DNA of 64,000 nt from Mangifera indica (Eukaryota > Streptophyta > Magnoliopsida > Sapindales > Anacardiaceae). The notes under the pieces are model-generated. The model saw nothing but the letters and a program-made list of their open reading frames with translations. It was not told where the DNA came from and ran no database searches. The stretch is from the NCBI RefSeq assembly GCF_011075055.1, contig NC_058152.1:6262001-6326000 (forward strand), written 5' to 3'. Within the stretch, counting starts at the first letter, position 1. The number at the start of each line of letters is the position of its first letter. This document shows, one piece after another, positions 47,761 to 61,206 of this stretch. A program made the translations under genes and the position numbers.

Positions 47761-48280
47761 TTTTCTTCTATTTCAACAAAACATCATGACCACCCAAATT
47801 TGTTAACACATTTATCATGAAAAAATTATCATCATTAAGTGGATCCAATTTCTATTCAAACAAAGAAATTGTCACCTTGTTAGTAGTTGCATTATCAAGT
47901 TTTAGTGTAATAACTTTTTGAGTGTTAACGTAACTTTGTAAAACTTCAATAATCATAAAATATATTATTTTTGCAATATATTTTGTAGAAAAAGTTTATT
48001 TTATTGTAAGACCCAGTTATGATCCAAATAATGTATCATTACACTAAAAAAATTGTATCTTTGATTTAGCAATCCATATATCGTAATAAAGTGAAATTTA
48101 TATATTTTTGAAATTCATAAATTCTCTATTTCGGTTTCGAATTCAATTTATTATAAATTTTCACTATCTCTCTTCTAATTCTACCTCTCATAATAAGGCA
48201 AAATAGTAGAAAAAAAAAAAAAAGAATTCAAATCATAGTAGCAAAAATCTAAGTGAAGTTGTTACATTTCTCCTTTATTC
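47761..48280. other. AT-rich intergenic sequence
   Basis: Nothing coding was recognised. A polyA run lies near 48,210. It ends where minus-strand gypsy integrase text begins. Confidence 0.4.
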
Positions 48281-48284
48281 AAAA

Positions 48285-48924
48285 TTTCATCATTGAAATT
48301 CAATTCGAACAATTCTAAGTGGTGATCTCTCATATCTTGTTTAACCTGTCATGTAGCCTCCTCAACTTTTTAATTTTTGGTCTAAGATTTTCAACGATTT
48401 CTTTTCATACACAAGGTCTTCAATCAGCTCTAACTCATCAATCTTTAACATGTGGCTCAGGTCCTCCAGTACCTATGAAGTAATGATACATGAAACACAT
48501 TTGGATTCAATCCATGCTCATCGATAAGACAAGTTTATAGGCTACCTTGCTGATCCTTTCTAAGATCTCGAATAGACAGATAAATCTCAAGCAAGCTTTC
48601 CTTTCCTTCGAAATCTCATCACATGTCAGTAGGAAGTTACTTTGATGAAAGCTTTCTCTCCCATTGTAAACTTTTAACTATTTCTTCCTTTTGTCTACAT
48701 AACTCTTCTAAGTATTTTAAGCTTGCTTCATTCTTTCTCTGATCCATCGAATGTCCTTTATCATTTTTTTTGTCATCTTCAACCCAAGTGACTACTCAAT
48801 TATTGGTCTCTCACCTAAATCATCCCAATTGAGAGGTGACTTACATTTTCTACCATATAGAGCTTTATAGGGCACCATCTTAAATGTCATTTAATAAATG
48901 CTATTATAGGTGAACTCTATCAAC
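48285..48924 (-). mobile_element. Ty3/gypsy integrase C-terminal half (left part of a split copy)
   Basis: Minus-strand text reads VEFTYNS, then YKALYGRKCKSPLNWDDLGE, then FEILERISKVAYKLVL and a diverged chromodomain-like end. These match the usual VEFAYN, YEALYGRRCRSPICWDDVGE and GPFEILERIGKVAYKL blocks. The sequence stops abruptly at 48,924, where a copia LTR starts. The N-terminal continuation lies at 57,709-57,865. Confidence 0.85.
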
Positions 48925-50280
48925 TGTAGGGTTTTTACGGTGCTGGTAATCGACAGCACAACGAATTAAAAATTTAAAAATCAAAGAATTCCAAAAACCC
49001 TAACTAGGCTCTCGTTTTTGAATATATATTCATGAACATACAAAACACTCATATGGTGTTTTAGACTTATACTTATGTTGCTAGCTCCTTTAAATCTTCA
49101 CGTGGCTTGAGATTGATCACTATCCAACCTTTAAGAAGCGACGTCTTGGTATCCACGTGAAGCATGAACATGTAAGAGGTAATACAGGGAGAAGGTTGTT
49201 AGGGATTCTTTTCAAGATTAATTATACTTACAGGAAGAAAGAGAGAAAACATAAACCTGTGACTATAAGATTCTTTTTTGTATGTGTTATTTTTTAAAAT
49301 TTTGATGCATGCTTTTAAATATGTGTAGGTGTTCGAGTGTAGCAATAATTTCATCCAAACCTGACACCCTCAACACACATGCATAACTAACATATAAACA
49401 TGTACAACCGACATGTTTTATAACTAGCATAACTAGACAAATTTTTGTCCAGTTGTGCCACCTTTTAAGCCTTGCATTGTTGGACAATATTGTATCCAGT
49501 CGTGTCATGCTTTAATAATTTTGCATGGTGCTTCCAAAACCATGCACACCAAGTTTAACTTGGTCAAAACATAGTCAGTTGGATTTGTTCATTCCCTAAA
49601 CATTGAGATTATCACCAAATAATCTTCTCTTCTAGTTACGAATCAACTCTTATATATGTGTGACCCATAAGCTCTCTATTGAATTGATAATGTTTAAATT
49701 TGAGTTAAATTTAGACACATATCAAGATTGACCTCTAACAAAACATCAATCCTTACATGAGACAATTACTACCTTTATAGTTACCTCAATTACGGTGACA
49801 CGTTGGATAGTTTCAAATCACATCGATCCTTGCATGAGATGGCTTAACGACCTCAAGTCAAAGGATCACATGCACTTATGGTGTTCAGAGGATTTATTCT
49901 AAAAACATTGTAGCAACTATCCATATGAATATCTTCTAGTTAGGTTAGTCTAATAAACATGTCTACAATGTAAACATATGTGTTATATTAAATTGTCTAC
50001 AACACTATGATAATCTCATCATCATTACATGTGCCATTGTTCATTGAATATCGAGATTATAGACGTTTCTAAAATGACCACTAAAAGTATCCATAGAGTT
50101 ACCATGATTAGTCATCTAATCCCCTCGTCACAATTTTACCATCTAAAGGTATGTTGTTTGCATGATCATATAAATAGACAATATATGAATTGAATAACAA
50201 TAACTCTTTTATTAATTATTAATATAAAATTAAATCTATAAATGCCAAATTCGATTAGCTCTAGGGCTTATACCTTAACA
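48925..50280 (-). repeat. Left LTR (3' LTR) of the copia element
   Basis: It starts TGTAGGG and ends CTTAACA, followed by ATCTCCCATTTTT, which is a polypurine tract on the minus strand. It aligns with 56,078-57,708 (for example 'gaattaaaaatttaaaaatc', 'gaagtgacgtcttggtatc'). It contains about 240 bp around 49,440-49,660 that are missing from the right LTR and lacks other stretches present there. Confidence 0.85.
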
Positions 50281-53200
50281 ATCTCCCATTTTTATTATAG
50301 CCAATTGGTTGTTATCTAATATCAAGCTTTGCTATATGCCTATCATACTTTTGCTATGACAAAGGTTTTATTAGTGAGTTAGCCAAATTGTCATTTGTAT
50401 CAATCCTTGTTATCTATATGTTACCTCGTTGTACAATCTCTTGTATTAGGTGACATCTTTTGAGTATGTGTTTAGACCTTTGATAAGACTGTAACTCCTT
50501 TGCCTGAACAATTGCTCCATTATCGTCACAATGAAGCTCAATTGACTCAACTATACTCAAAACCACTCTAAGTTTAGTTATGAACTTCATGATCCATATA
50601 ACCTTTTTTGTCACTTTTGAAAGGACAATGTACTCAAACTCTATTGTAGAATCAACCACTATAATTTTTCAATTAAATATACTATCATTCAAATAAAACA
50701 CAAACCCTGATTAAGATTTATAATCATTTCAATCAGTTTGAAAAGTGATGTCATTGTAGCCTCTTAAATTAAGTTCAGATTCTCTTCTATAAACCAAGAA
50801 TGCATCCTTAGGCTTTCTTAAGTGTTTTAAGATGTTCTTGATAGCCATCCAATGTTTTTTATTTAGATCAAATTGATATCTACTATAAAAACTCAAGGCT
50901 TATGATAACATGACATACATGATTGATCATATAATTGAAGCATATGAGATTCTACTCATCTTATCTTTCTCAAATTGTGTATATAAAAACATCTCTTTCA
51001 AAAGATATATACCATATGGCATGGGCAGAAATCCTTTCTTGCATTCTTCCATATTGAGTCTAGTTAATACCTTGTTTATGTACATGTTTTAACTTAGACC
51101 TAACAATCTGCACTTTTTATCTCAGTAAATTTTAATCTCAAGAATGTAAGTTGTTCTCCTAAGTCTTTCATGAAGAAAAACTTAGATAACTAAGTTTTTA
51201 CCGATTGTAAGTTTAGTATGTCATTTCCAATAATTAAGATGACATCGACATACAATACTAGAAATGTAATCATATTTTCACTAACTTTCTTGTATACACA
51301 TTGTTTATGAATCTAAACTCACGAACAACTTCATCAAAATGAATATTCCAACTTCTCAAGACTTCTTTAAGTTTATAAATGGCTTTTCCAACTTGCATAT
51401 TTTGTCTGTCTATCCAGCAAGAACGAAACCATCAAGTTGTGCCATATAGGCATCCTTTATAAGGTTTCCATTCAAGAAGATAGTCTTGACATCTTTTTGA
51501 AAATTTTTATAGTCATAGTATGCAGTTATACCAAGCATAATCCTAATAGACTTTAGCATAATGACTAGCAAAAAAGTTTCATCATAATCAATACTATATT
51601 TCTGAGTGAAACCTTTAGCATTATGCTAAACTAATCATTCTTTATAAGTATACACATTACCTTTCATATCAATTTTTCTTTTGAAAACCCATTTGCACCG
51701 TACAAGTTTTACACTTTTAAGTATGTCCACTAGAGTCCATTTTTTGTTCTAGTATATAGAGTCTATTTTAGATTTTATGACATCCAACTATTTATCAAAA
51801 TCTAGACTTGAAACAACCTTATCGTAGGTTTTAGGTTCATCATCATTGATGACCAATGCGTTATCATGTTGAGTTAAGAGAAAACCAAATCTCTCTGGCT
51901 CGTGACGTACTCATGTAGACTTATGTAACTCTTGTATGCATTAAGGTTATTCAACTTGAAGTGGAGGAACTTCCTCATCATGATTAACTATCTGTGATGG
52001 CACATCGTCTTACCTAACATCTATAGTATCTTGTGGCACAGGAACTTCATCAAGCTTTACCCTTCTCCCATTGGTTCTCTTAAGAATAAATTCTTTCTTA
52101 AAGAACACACCATTATAAGCAACAAAGACCTTTTGCTCCTCTAGGTGGAAGAAACAGTATCCCTCAATGACCTTTGGGTAGCCCACAAAGACATACTTTT
52201 TAGACTTAATGTTTAGCTGATTTGAAGTTAATTTTTTGACATAAACTTCATAGCCCTAAATCTTCAAGTAATCTAAATTGGGCTTTCACCCAATCCATAA
52301 CTCATATGGTGTTTATCCCATAGATTTAGATAGGACATATTTCAGTATAAAGATAATAGTTTTTAAGGTATGACCCTATAAAGACATAGGTAGATTGGTA
52401 AAACTCATTATGGTTCTAGCTATTTCCATTAAGGTCTTATTCCTCAATTCAGATATACCATTATGTTGTGGAGTACCATAAAGAATGAGTTGAGATATTA
52501 TCTTATTTTTCTTCAAATATTGTTTAAATTTAACACTTAGGTATTCACCTCATCAATTACTTTTGAGGATTTTAATTTGTTTGCCAAGCTGCTTTTTTAC
52601 TTCATTTTTAAATTCTTTGAATTTATCAAAACATTCAAACTTGTGTTTCATGAAAAACGTATAGCCATCTTTAATATAATTATTAGTAAATATGACGAAG
52701 TAGGCTTCCTTATATCTATTATCCGCTGTTATTGGCCTACACACATTGTTGTGAATGATCCTTAACAATTCAATCACTCTTTCATTATGTCCAGTGAAGG
52801 GTGTTTTGGCCATCTTACTTAATAGGCACAATTCGCATTCATCATATGACTAGAAGTGAAATAATTACAAGACTTTTTGTTTAAGAAGTCTTAATATACG
52901 TTTTGGTCCTATGTAGCCTAGCCTGTAATACCATAGATATGTGGTATTAAGATCATTTGATTTTAATTGTTTATTATTTTGCACATTGAGAATTTTATTA
53001 TGTAGTTCTAGAATATATAAACTATTATGTAATTCAGTTGTTCTATAGAGAATATTATTTAAGCTAATAGTTATAACACCATTAGCAATTAAAAATGAAT
53101 ATCTCTCTTTGTCCAAAACAAACATAGAAACTAATTTTCTAGAAACAAAATAGACATAATAACAATGTTTTAATTCTAAAACTAGCTCAAAGGGTAACCT

Positions 53201-54159
53201 AAGATATTAAACACTTACGGCTAATGTAGCAACATGTGCTTTATTTTTAACATATAAGTCAACCTCTTATTTGACGAGTAATCTACTATGTCGTAGTTCT
53301 TGCATATCAGAACAAATATAAGAACTGCATCTTATGTCTACAACCAAAGATGAATAAGAAAAATAGTTTGTTTAAATAACAAATATACCTGAAGTAGAGA
53401 CTTCAGTTGTCTTTTTCTTCTTGTTTTTTAGAAAGGTCTTGCAATGTCTCCTTTAATAATTTGTCTTGTCATAATAGAAGCAGACAACCATTCCCTTCTC
53501 TACACCACCTATAGGTTGAGTAGCAGTATTAGGTTGCTTCTTAGTTTTGGGCTTGGGTTTAGCCTTAGCCTTGTCTTCGCCCTTAGCCTTGACTTTTGGT
53601 ACTTGGGCTTTAACTACAAGTAGATTAGTTAAAACTATCTTTTATACTTCTTGTTCAGCCTACCTGAGCATATATAATAACTTCTCAAGGGTTTTCTTTT
53701 TTTCATTTAACTTAAAATTCATCATGAAATTAACATATGATTTAGGGAGGGATTTCAATAATAGGTCAATGGTAAGCTTATTATTTATGATGAAGCCCAA
53801 ACTTGTCAGTCACTCAATGTAGCTAATCATCTTAATCACATAAGGGTCAACTTGTCTTCCCTTATAGAGTTTGTAATCAAACAACGCACTTGACACCTCA
53901 TATTATTTAGCCCTCATACGAGTACTATATAACTCTCAAAGGTGTGCAAGTATGGATTGTGCGTCCATTTTCTCATGTTGCTTTTAAAGCTTAGGTGACA
54001 TGGAAGTCAACATAAGACACTAAACTTCTACAGAGTCATCAAGATATTTGTTAAAAATATCCTTTTGCTTCTATGTAGCATCGGGACAAAGCTTGAGGGG
54101 CAACGACCTTGAAGGATATATAGTCTCTTCTTCTGACATAGAATAATCTAAAAATTTCT

Positions 54160-56064
54160 ATAACAATAAGTGAAGTTGCTTCCAATAAGCCTATTTTCTT
54201 TTTCAAAAATTGATCGATATATTGGATTTGACTTGGTGATTATATGATCTACAATTTATAGATAAAATAATCAATAATTTTATTTAATTATTAATATTCA
54301 TTTTAATTATAGATTTAATAATTAAAATACTTCAACTATTTTTCTCAAGTTAGTAGCCCTCACTATTGTACTCAAAAAGTTTTGATGAACATCTTAGTGA
54401 ACCAAAATTTCATCATATTAATTCTCTCTTTCGCTTTGATAACCAAGTTCAAATTAATCGAATAGATAAATTTCAAATTAATCACCAAAAACCCACGATC
54501 TTAAGCTAAGTGTAACCCCAATAAATCATGTAACCTCAAATGTGACTTTCAATTTCAATAGGGTGGATATTATATATCTCCTTATATCGATAAATTCATT
54601 CTTACTCGTGCCTCTAATATATTTCACATTCACTTTGGCAAACAAGTAAAATACATTAGTTAAGTCAGACCCAACATGATCATCACCTAATTTTCTACTC
54701 GATAGAAGTGTATCATTTGCTTTGGCAAACAAGATTCCAACGAACAGGGATTTAATTAAGGTGTCATGTTGAAAGGCACTAATTAAATCATAGATTTAAT
54801 ATTTAAGTTGAAGGTTTTATTATTTAGTCTCATCAGGTTTTAAACGGCATGTTAAGTGATATTCACAAAATAAAACCTACATATACATTATACAACGTAA
54901 AATAAAATTGTGCCAGCACATAACCATAACTAATGTTAAACTCTTCAAACCAAGAGAAGTTTGACTGGTCAACCAAGGTGAATCTTCATCTTCGAGTCTT
55001 TGCATTTGTCCTGTCGTCTCCAATATTCAATTATTACATGAATTTATTTCTTAATTACAAAATTCTAAGAAAATAAAAATAACATAATCTAAAAGAAGAA
55101 ATGGGGTAAAGATAGGGTGCACAGACCCTATTTAGGAATTACAATCTAAAAATGAAATAGAAAATTTGAAACATTCACAAAAGTTCTTTAGTTATGTATG
55201 AACATCGTGCATACATACATCCATACATATACTTATCAATTAAAAACTAAATTTTAATTATTATTATCCCAAGTGTTAAATTTTTTTGGTCCTTAGAGTT
55301 TTACAAAATTATAATTCAACCTTCAAAGTTCAAGAAAAACTTAATTTAGTTCAAATTCAATAAAACAAGACTAAACTAAAATTTTCAACTTTACTGGATG
55401 TGTAGGTGTGTAGTCCAACTATGTATATGAAATTTAACAAAATTCTAGAATACTACATGACTGAAGTCACTACTTAGGCATAATTGGAATATAACAAAGG
55501 TGAATATACACAAGGAGGCACAATTGGACCAAAATTGGCCCAACGATGCTTGCACCAAAAAGTGCATGACTGGACCATTAGTGCATAGCTTATCTACTTG
55601 GCACCTTTATACACGGTTTGAATGAGTTGTGTAAAAGGGTTTCTAGACCCAATTTTCTAGGTTTTGCAACAATGAAAAATCTAGAAAACACTTGTTTTCA
55701 ACAAGCCCATCACCGTGTAAGGAAACACGACACGTAAACCATACTCATATCGATGACAACCCTCGAATCATGTAATTAGTAGGATTCGAAGATGATTTCA
55801 TGCAATGACATGAAACCTACGACTTTCAGCTAATATTCAACTTGCAAATTTCAACAAAACTTAAACAAAAATTTAGATTCCATCACTCAATAAGTTAACA
55901 CAATTTACATTGTATATGATACTCAACAAATTATGCAATAACATGATTGCAAGTCATTTTTACCAATTTTAGTCTTGATTAATTCGATTACATACAACCA
56001 ATATATAAAATTAATCAAAACAAACCAGCAAGTATATATTTTTATGAAAATATGTTAAACAGTA
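54160..56064 (-). other. 5' leader region of the copia element
   Basis: About 1.9 kb between the primer-binding site and gag, with no coding domain. Short ORFs here (for example 54,526-54,732) show no similarity that I recognise. It is long for a copia leader and may hold unrecognised insertions. Confidence 0.4.
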
Positions 56065-56077
56065 ATTCTGATACCAC

Positions 56078-57708
56078 TATAGAGTCTTCATGGCACTGGT
56101 AACTAGTAGCATGCAGAATTAAAAATTTAAAAATCAAAGAATCCCAAAAACTATAACCAGGATACCCATTTTAAAACATATATTTATGAACATATAAAAC
56201 ACTCATATAATATTTTAGGTTTATACTTGTGTTGGTAGCTCATTCAAATCTTCACGTGACTTGAGACTGATCACTATCCAACTCTTGAGAAGTGACGTCT
56301 TGGTATCTACACAGAGCATGAACACATAAGAGGCAATTAAAGGTGAAGGCTACTACGACTTTTTTTTCTAGATTAATTGTGTTCACAAGAAGAATAAGAG
56401 AAAATAGAAACCTATGGTTATAATTTCTTTTTTGTATGTGTTATTATTATTATTATTTTTTAAATTCTGATGCACATTTTTAAATTTGTGTAGGTGTCTT
56501 AGTGCTCTAAGGATTTCATCTAGACCTGACACCTTTAACACATATGCATGACTAGTATGTAAATATGCACAACCGACATGTTTCATAACTTGCATAGGTG
56601 ACTCATAAGCTTTCTATCAAATCGATAATGTCTGAATTCAGATAGATTAAGATTGGCTTCTAGTAAAGCATCATGACCACCCAAATGACAAAATGTCAGT
56701 GGACATCTCTTAAGTTTTTACAACATCACAATTACATATTATTCAATCTTTTCGTCAACCAATATCTTTCGAGACTGAAATATAGAAAAGTGTTTCTCTC
56801 AATAGTTTCTCGGTATGATTGATATGCATCAATGACTAAAATGGATTAGACAACAATCTCATCCCATTATGGCCACAGATTCAGGTAGTCATGAATGTCA
56901 TTTAGTATTATCATGTGAGATATTTACTTTTGTGATAAAGATGACAAATCCTTTATTGATCAATTATAACCTCTATGTATCTCATGATATAACTGATTGC
57001 TATCTTTATAGTTACCACAATTACAATAGCACGTTAAGTAGCATCAAACCATATCGATCCTTACATAAGATAGTTTGACAACCTCAAGTCAAAAAATCAC
57101 ATACATTTGTGGTGTTAAGATGATTTATTCTATAAATATTGAAGCTTCCATCTATATGAATATCCTTTAGTTGGATAAACACGTCTACAACGTGTACCCA
57201 TGTGTTGTACCAAGTTATTTACAATAATTTTGACATGTGAGAACTTTCATCACTTGTGGTGTTAAGATGATTTATTTTATAGATATTGAAGCTACCATCT
57301 ATATGAATATCCTTTAGTTGGGTCAGTCTGATAAATACGTTTGCAACATGCACCCATATGTTGTACCAAGTTATTTACAATAACTTTGACACGTGATAAC
57401 TTTCACCACTTTTGGTAGGGTTGTTGAATACTATAATAATTCTATCATCATTACACGTGCCCTTGTTTATTGTAATGTCGGGATTATAGATGTTTCTAGA
57501 ATATACACTTAAATGTACATAAGGTTCCTATGATCAATCATCTGATCTTTTCATCATACTTATATTATTCTAAAGGCATGTTATTCGCACAATTATATAA
57601 ATAGAAAACATATTAATTGAATAACAATAAAATCTTTTATTAATTATTAATATAAAATTATATCCACAAATGTCAAATTCAATTGGCTTTATGACACCTA
57701 CCATAACA
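56078..57708 (-). repeat. Right LTR (5' LTR) of the copia element
   Basis: It starts TATAGAG (original TG mutated to TA) beside the primer-binding site and ends CATAACA. Similarity to the left LTR is extensive but interrupted by indels, so the insertion is not recent. It carries its own 147-bp tandem duplication. Confidence 0.85.
57111..57405. repeat. 147-bp tandem duplication within the right copia LTR
   Basis: 'ggtgttaagatgatttatt' starts at 57,111 and at 57,258, and the copies agree through 'atgaatatcctttagttgg' and 'tgttgtaccaagttatttac'. The left LTR and the LTR at 62,787 show only a single copy of this part, so it arose after or independently of insertion. Confidence 0.85.
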
Positions 57709-57865
57709 TCAATAGCACAATTTCAACCCAATTAGCCCTATAATTCATGCAGTAGGCTTGTAGCATATCTTTTATAATCTAATGTGTCCTCTCCATCTAA
57801 CCATTTGTATATGGGTAATAAGCAGTACTAAAGACTAAGTTCATGCCTAATGATTATTATAGCCT
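57709..57865 (-). mobile_element. Ty3/gypsy integrase core fragment (right part of the split copy)
   Basis: Minus-strand text reads LGMNLVFSTAYYPYTNG, then MERTH and IIKDMLQAYCMNYRANWVEIV. These match the usual GTKLHFSTAFHPQTDGQSERT and LEDMLRACVLDFGGSW blocks, with the catalytic Glu position near K-D-M changed. Joined to 48,285-48,924 it forms one continuous integrase C-terminal region. Confidence 0.8.
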
Positions 57866-59811
57866 TCATCTCCTTTTTTAGTCAAAAAATAAAGACAAAA
57901 AATTAATCCTATTTATTTGATTTTTATTTATCGGTGCATCCTAACCATTGTGAGATGTAAATAATGCACGTCTAATTATATTTAACAAAGAAAGTAGAAT
58001 GATACGATGGATACACTGCTTGAAGTGTACAAACTTAAAATAATGTTAAATTGCATAATCTAAAAGATATAATAGGATTTCCATATGGAATAAGATTCTT
58101 GAAGTTCTCAAAGTCCTCTTCGTTCTCCAAAGTAGAGAAAAAGTGTTGTACAATAGTTTGTTAGATGTAGAGACTTTATACAAATTCTAGATATCTTGAT
58201 AAGAGACTAAAGACCACACAACTCTTACTTGACACTCTGCAAAGTAAAGAAGTTCGTACAAGTTGAGGTCATAGTTTTACTCTTACCAAAAAAGGAACCC
58301 ACCCATATTCTTCGTCAAGTCATTCACATAACACTCATCTAGGATAAGATTAGCATCCCGCTAATTAGAATACCGATGAAAGATGCAAGATTCCCTCTTA
58401 GTTGAATTCAAAGTGTGCATACAATTTAGGTTGATCCCAATCCAATTTAATTTGAATGTATTATTTCCTCTAAGAGCTCCTATATATAAGAAAGAAAACA
58501 AAAAGAAAAAATGGAGAGAAGTAACTACAAAAGATCATTAAACTTTCATTCTCTAGTAAATCACTCACATAGGTAACAAAACTCCGTGGATGTAAGAATT
58601 CTGATTATGAAGCTAAAACACATTAAAAATCTTGTGTCTAGTTTATTTTTTCACTTCTCTTTATTTATTCACAAACATAGATTGTAATTGAACAACCTAT
58701 GTCTTTTTATATTGTAATCGCTACTATCATAACCTATCTTAATTAAAGACTCAAAAATAAGTACATTAGTTGGTGATGAGAAGTCGCATTTTTTATTGAA
58801 CAAATACATTAAATAATATAATCTATTTTACAAAGTAAATCCCATTAATTTAGCATTTGCAAGTGTAAATCATACAAAGACTGTAATCGAGCCAAGTTGA
58901 GTATTGCTAGGCTTGACCTCAATTCGATTGATATAATGTAAGGCTTGAGCTAAAAAGTTAGTGACTCAAGCTTGAGATTGACATAAGAGTTGATGACTAA
59001 AGTTTGGCTCTAGAAATTATAACTAAACCATGTAGTTTATATATTTTATCAATTTTTTCCATATATTCAAAGTTTAGAGTTGGCAAAATTTAGAAGTTAG
59101 GGCAAATTAAAGTTTAAAGGGGTAAATTAATATTTGAGAGGGAGTAATTGTGAGACTTTAAATTTTTAGGGGTTTATTGATATTATACTATAATTGAATC
59201 ATGAGCTCAAACTTGACTCTAGTATAATATTTGAGTTGCTCGAGTTTAAACTCAATTCAATAATCATCTAATTGAGATCGACTTGACACAAACAAAGTTG
59301 CAAGTAACTAGCAAATGACTCAAATCATTTTGCAATCTTAATGGTTTATTTATGATAACCAAATGGTTACTTGAAGAAGTGAATGTTATAATTTTGGTAA
59401 ATGTATAAACAAAAATCTTATTAATTTATCTATATAAATTAACGTGATAATATATGATTAGATAATTTTTAAGTGAGAAAAAAGAAAACTATTATCACTC
59501 AATCACATATTGTCATATTATTTTGTATGAATAAGTTAGTAAAATTTTTTTATGTAGTTTTATTCTTTCATAAATGTGGGAGAAGTATTTTAGCTTTTCA
59601 AACATATTATAATTATAACTAATAGATTTTTTTGTCATTAAATTTTAAATGTTAAAGTACATGATAAAAATAATTATGATATTTATAAATTTATTATTGT
59701 ATAAAATTAAAAATTTATAAAAAATGAAAGTACTTATACTTTTTTAAAAACCTTGGGGGAATTTTTAGTATGTCAATATGTCAGGGACTTATATGGATAG
59801 TAAATGAAGAG
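57866..59811. other. Intergenic region with degenerate inverted-repeat text
   Basis: No gene recognised. At about 58,880-59,300, 'gagccaagttgagt' and 'cttgagattgaca' style phrases recur and reappear in opposite sense ('ctcaattcaataat', 'gatcgacttgacac'). This resembles the common plant MITE type rich in GAGCTCGAGCTTGA text, but no ends or target duplication could be set. Confidence 0.4.
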
Positions 59812-60703
59812 GGTGACCAAAGGACTTATTCCTTACCAATGTTTAGTTTATTACCAAACTTTTACCCATTATCTAACTTCTATTAAAATTTTCTATTAGT
59901 TATAAAAGTAAAACTATCATTTTGCTGGTAATATTAAAAAATATATTTTTATCCCATTCCTCCTAGGTTTTGAAAATTGACAATTTCACCGCAACCTCAA
60001 TTTTTTTAGTTTTAAAAAGTAACTTCTCTCCTATTTCTAAGGTTTTTTTCTTTCATTCTCCAGCAATAATCATTGTCTTCAACTAAATTCATTGACTCTC
60101 TCTCTCTTCATCAACATCAACAAAGTCATCTTCTTCATAAAAAATTGGTTGATGAAGAAGAGTTATATTCTTTGTCGGCTAATTAATCAAGGTTGAAGAT
60201 GGCTCTTCAATTACAGATTGATTGACGACCAAGAAATCATCTCTTCATCAGAAATTGGCCAATGATGAAGAAGGCCAAATGATTTCGTCTCTTTGTTGAC
60301 CATGTCTTTTGACCTTCTTCATCTCTTCGTGTTGATTCGAAGAGAAAGCGTCATACTGCCAACTAGACAACACTGGGATAAAGAGAGAGTGTAGGACCAG
60401 GCTAAAGATAACGGTCGGAGATGGAGAAGGTTGCTGAAAAATATAAAAAGGAAAACAAATCTTGAAAGGAAAAATATAATTTTTTAAAACTTAAGGTATA
60501 CAAAAATTATTAATTTTTAAAACTAAAATGAGAAAATAAGATAAAATTTAATTTTATTAATATTAAAGGTTAAATAATAATAATAATTTTAGAATTAATA
60601 GATTTTATTAAATTTAACAATTAATAAATAAGTATTTGAAGTTTTAAAATTTGACCGGTGGAAATAACAATCATGCTAACTTTGGTGGGATGAAGTCTTT
60701 TGG
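59812..60703. mobile_element. Third foldback Mutator-like MITE (about 890 bp)
   Basis: Left end GGTGACCAAAGGACTTATTCC-like and right end GATGAAGTCTTTTGGCC, related to the ends of the copies at 20,855 and 24,415. The centre again has cttcatc/gatgaag text in opposing arms, flanked by 'ttttaaaa' and 'cctaggttt'-like blocks. A weak 9-bp duplication (AATGAAGAG and TATAAAGAA, six of nine) is possible. It is more diverged than the other two copies. Confidence 0.65.
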
Positions 60704-61206
60704 CCTATAAAGAAACAGAAAACAGCAATGTGGGTGGGACCCAACTACAAAAACATGGCCCTGTCTTGTAGCTTCGATTCAGCTTTTAACTCTCGATTTT
60801 GCTTTGTCTTTCTTTAATTTACTTGTTTCAAACTTTCTCTTCTCCTATCTTCCCTTCACTCTCACTCTTCCATTTTCATTTCCTTTTTTCTTCTTAAAAA
60901 ATCCTCACAATCATTCATATTAATAATAATAGCTTGCTATTATTGTTGTTTTTTTTTCCTTTCTTCCACCATGATAATGTATCTCACTTGCCTCCCATTA
61001 TCTTTCTCAGATATAATATTTCTTCAACTTCAAGATCCCTCATTCTTCTGCCGCTTTTATAGTTTCTCTATAATGCTCAATACCACATTCCAACATCTGG
61101 GTTGAGTAATGTATATGATTTCATCCCTTCTATTCGTTGCTTCCAACTTTCCCACTTTCCGCATTCCTCAACATTAAGGTTGCTCCGTTTTCGCCATGAA
61201 ATTAGG
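60704..61206 (+). promoter_or_regulatory. Candidate core promoter, leader and first exon of a gene extending right
   Basis: TATAAAG at about 60,706, next to the end of the foldback element, is followed by a long CT-rich tract typical of plant leaders (60,820-60,900) and by a short upstream ORF beginning ATGATAATG near 60,971. At about 61,197 the text reads cgccATGAAATTAG|GTCAGT, which could be a short first coding exon with a donor site. No second exon was recognised before the LTR at 62,787, so the gene would have to continue beyond the window. Product unknown. Confidence 0.3.

Larger units (their letters stand above)
48925..57708 (-). mobile_element. Complete but degenerate Ty1/copia element, minus strand, nested in gypsy integrase
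   Basis: LTRs at 48,925-50,280 and 56,078-57,708. The primer-binding site GTGGTATCAGAAT is at 56,065-56,077 on the minus strand, complementary to initiator Met-tRNA. Candidate target duplication: TCAAC at 48,920-48,924 and TCAAT at 57,709-57,713. Right to left: gag at about 54,150-53,500 (YLDDSVEV, MDAQSILAHL, LLKSLPKSYVNFMMNF); degenerate zinc knuckle near 53,480; pre-integrase at 53,125-52,865 (LWYYRLGYIGPKRI); integrase at 52,830-52,000 (MAKTPFTGHNERVIELLRI); RT at about 51,900-50,950 with YVDV in place of YVDD near 51,250; RNase H at 50,659-50,414 (NGAIVQAKELQSYQRSKHIL). Many stops; the second RT aspartate is lost. Not autonomous. Confidence 0.9.

Noticed and set aside
53547..53822. A 91-codon plus-strand ORF with Ala/Leu-rich start
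   Set aside because: It is the antisense shadow of the Lys/Ala/Pro-rich end of copia gag on the minus strand.
56065..56077. tRNA-like text at primer-binding sites (here and at 39,771 and 46,770)
   Set aside because: These are short complements of initiator Met-tRNA used by retrotransposons, not tRNA genes. No cloverleaf surrounds them.
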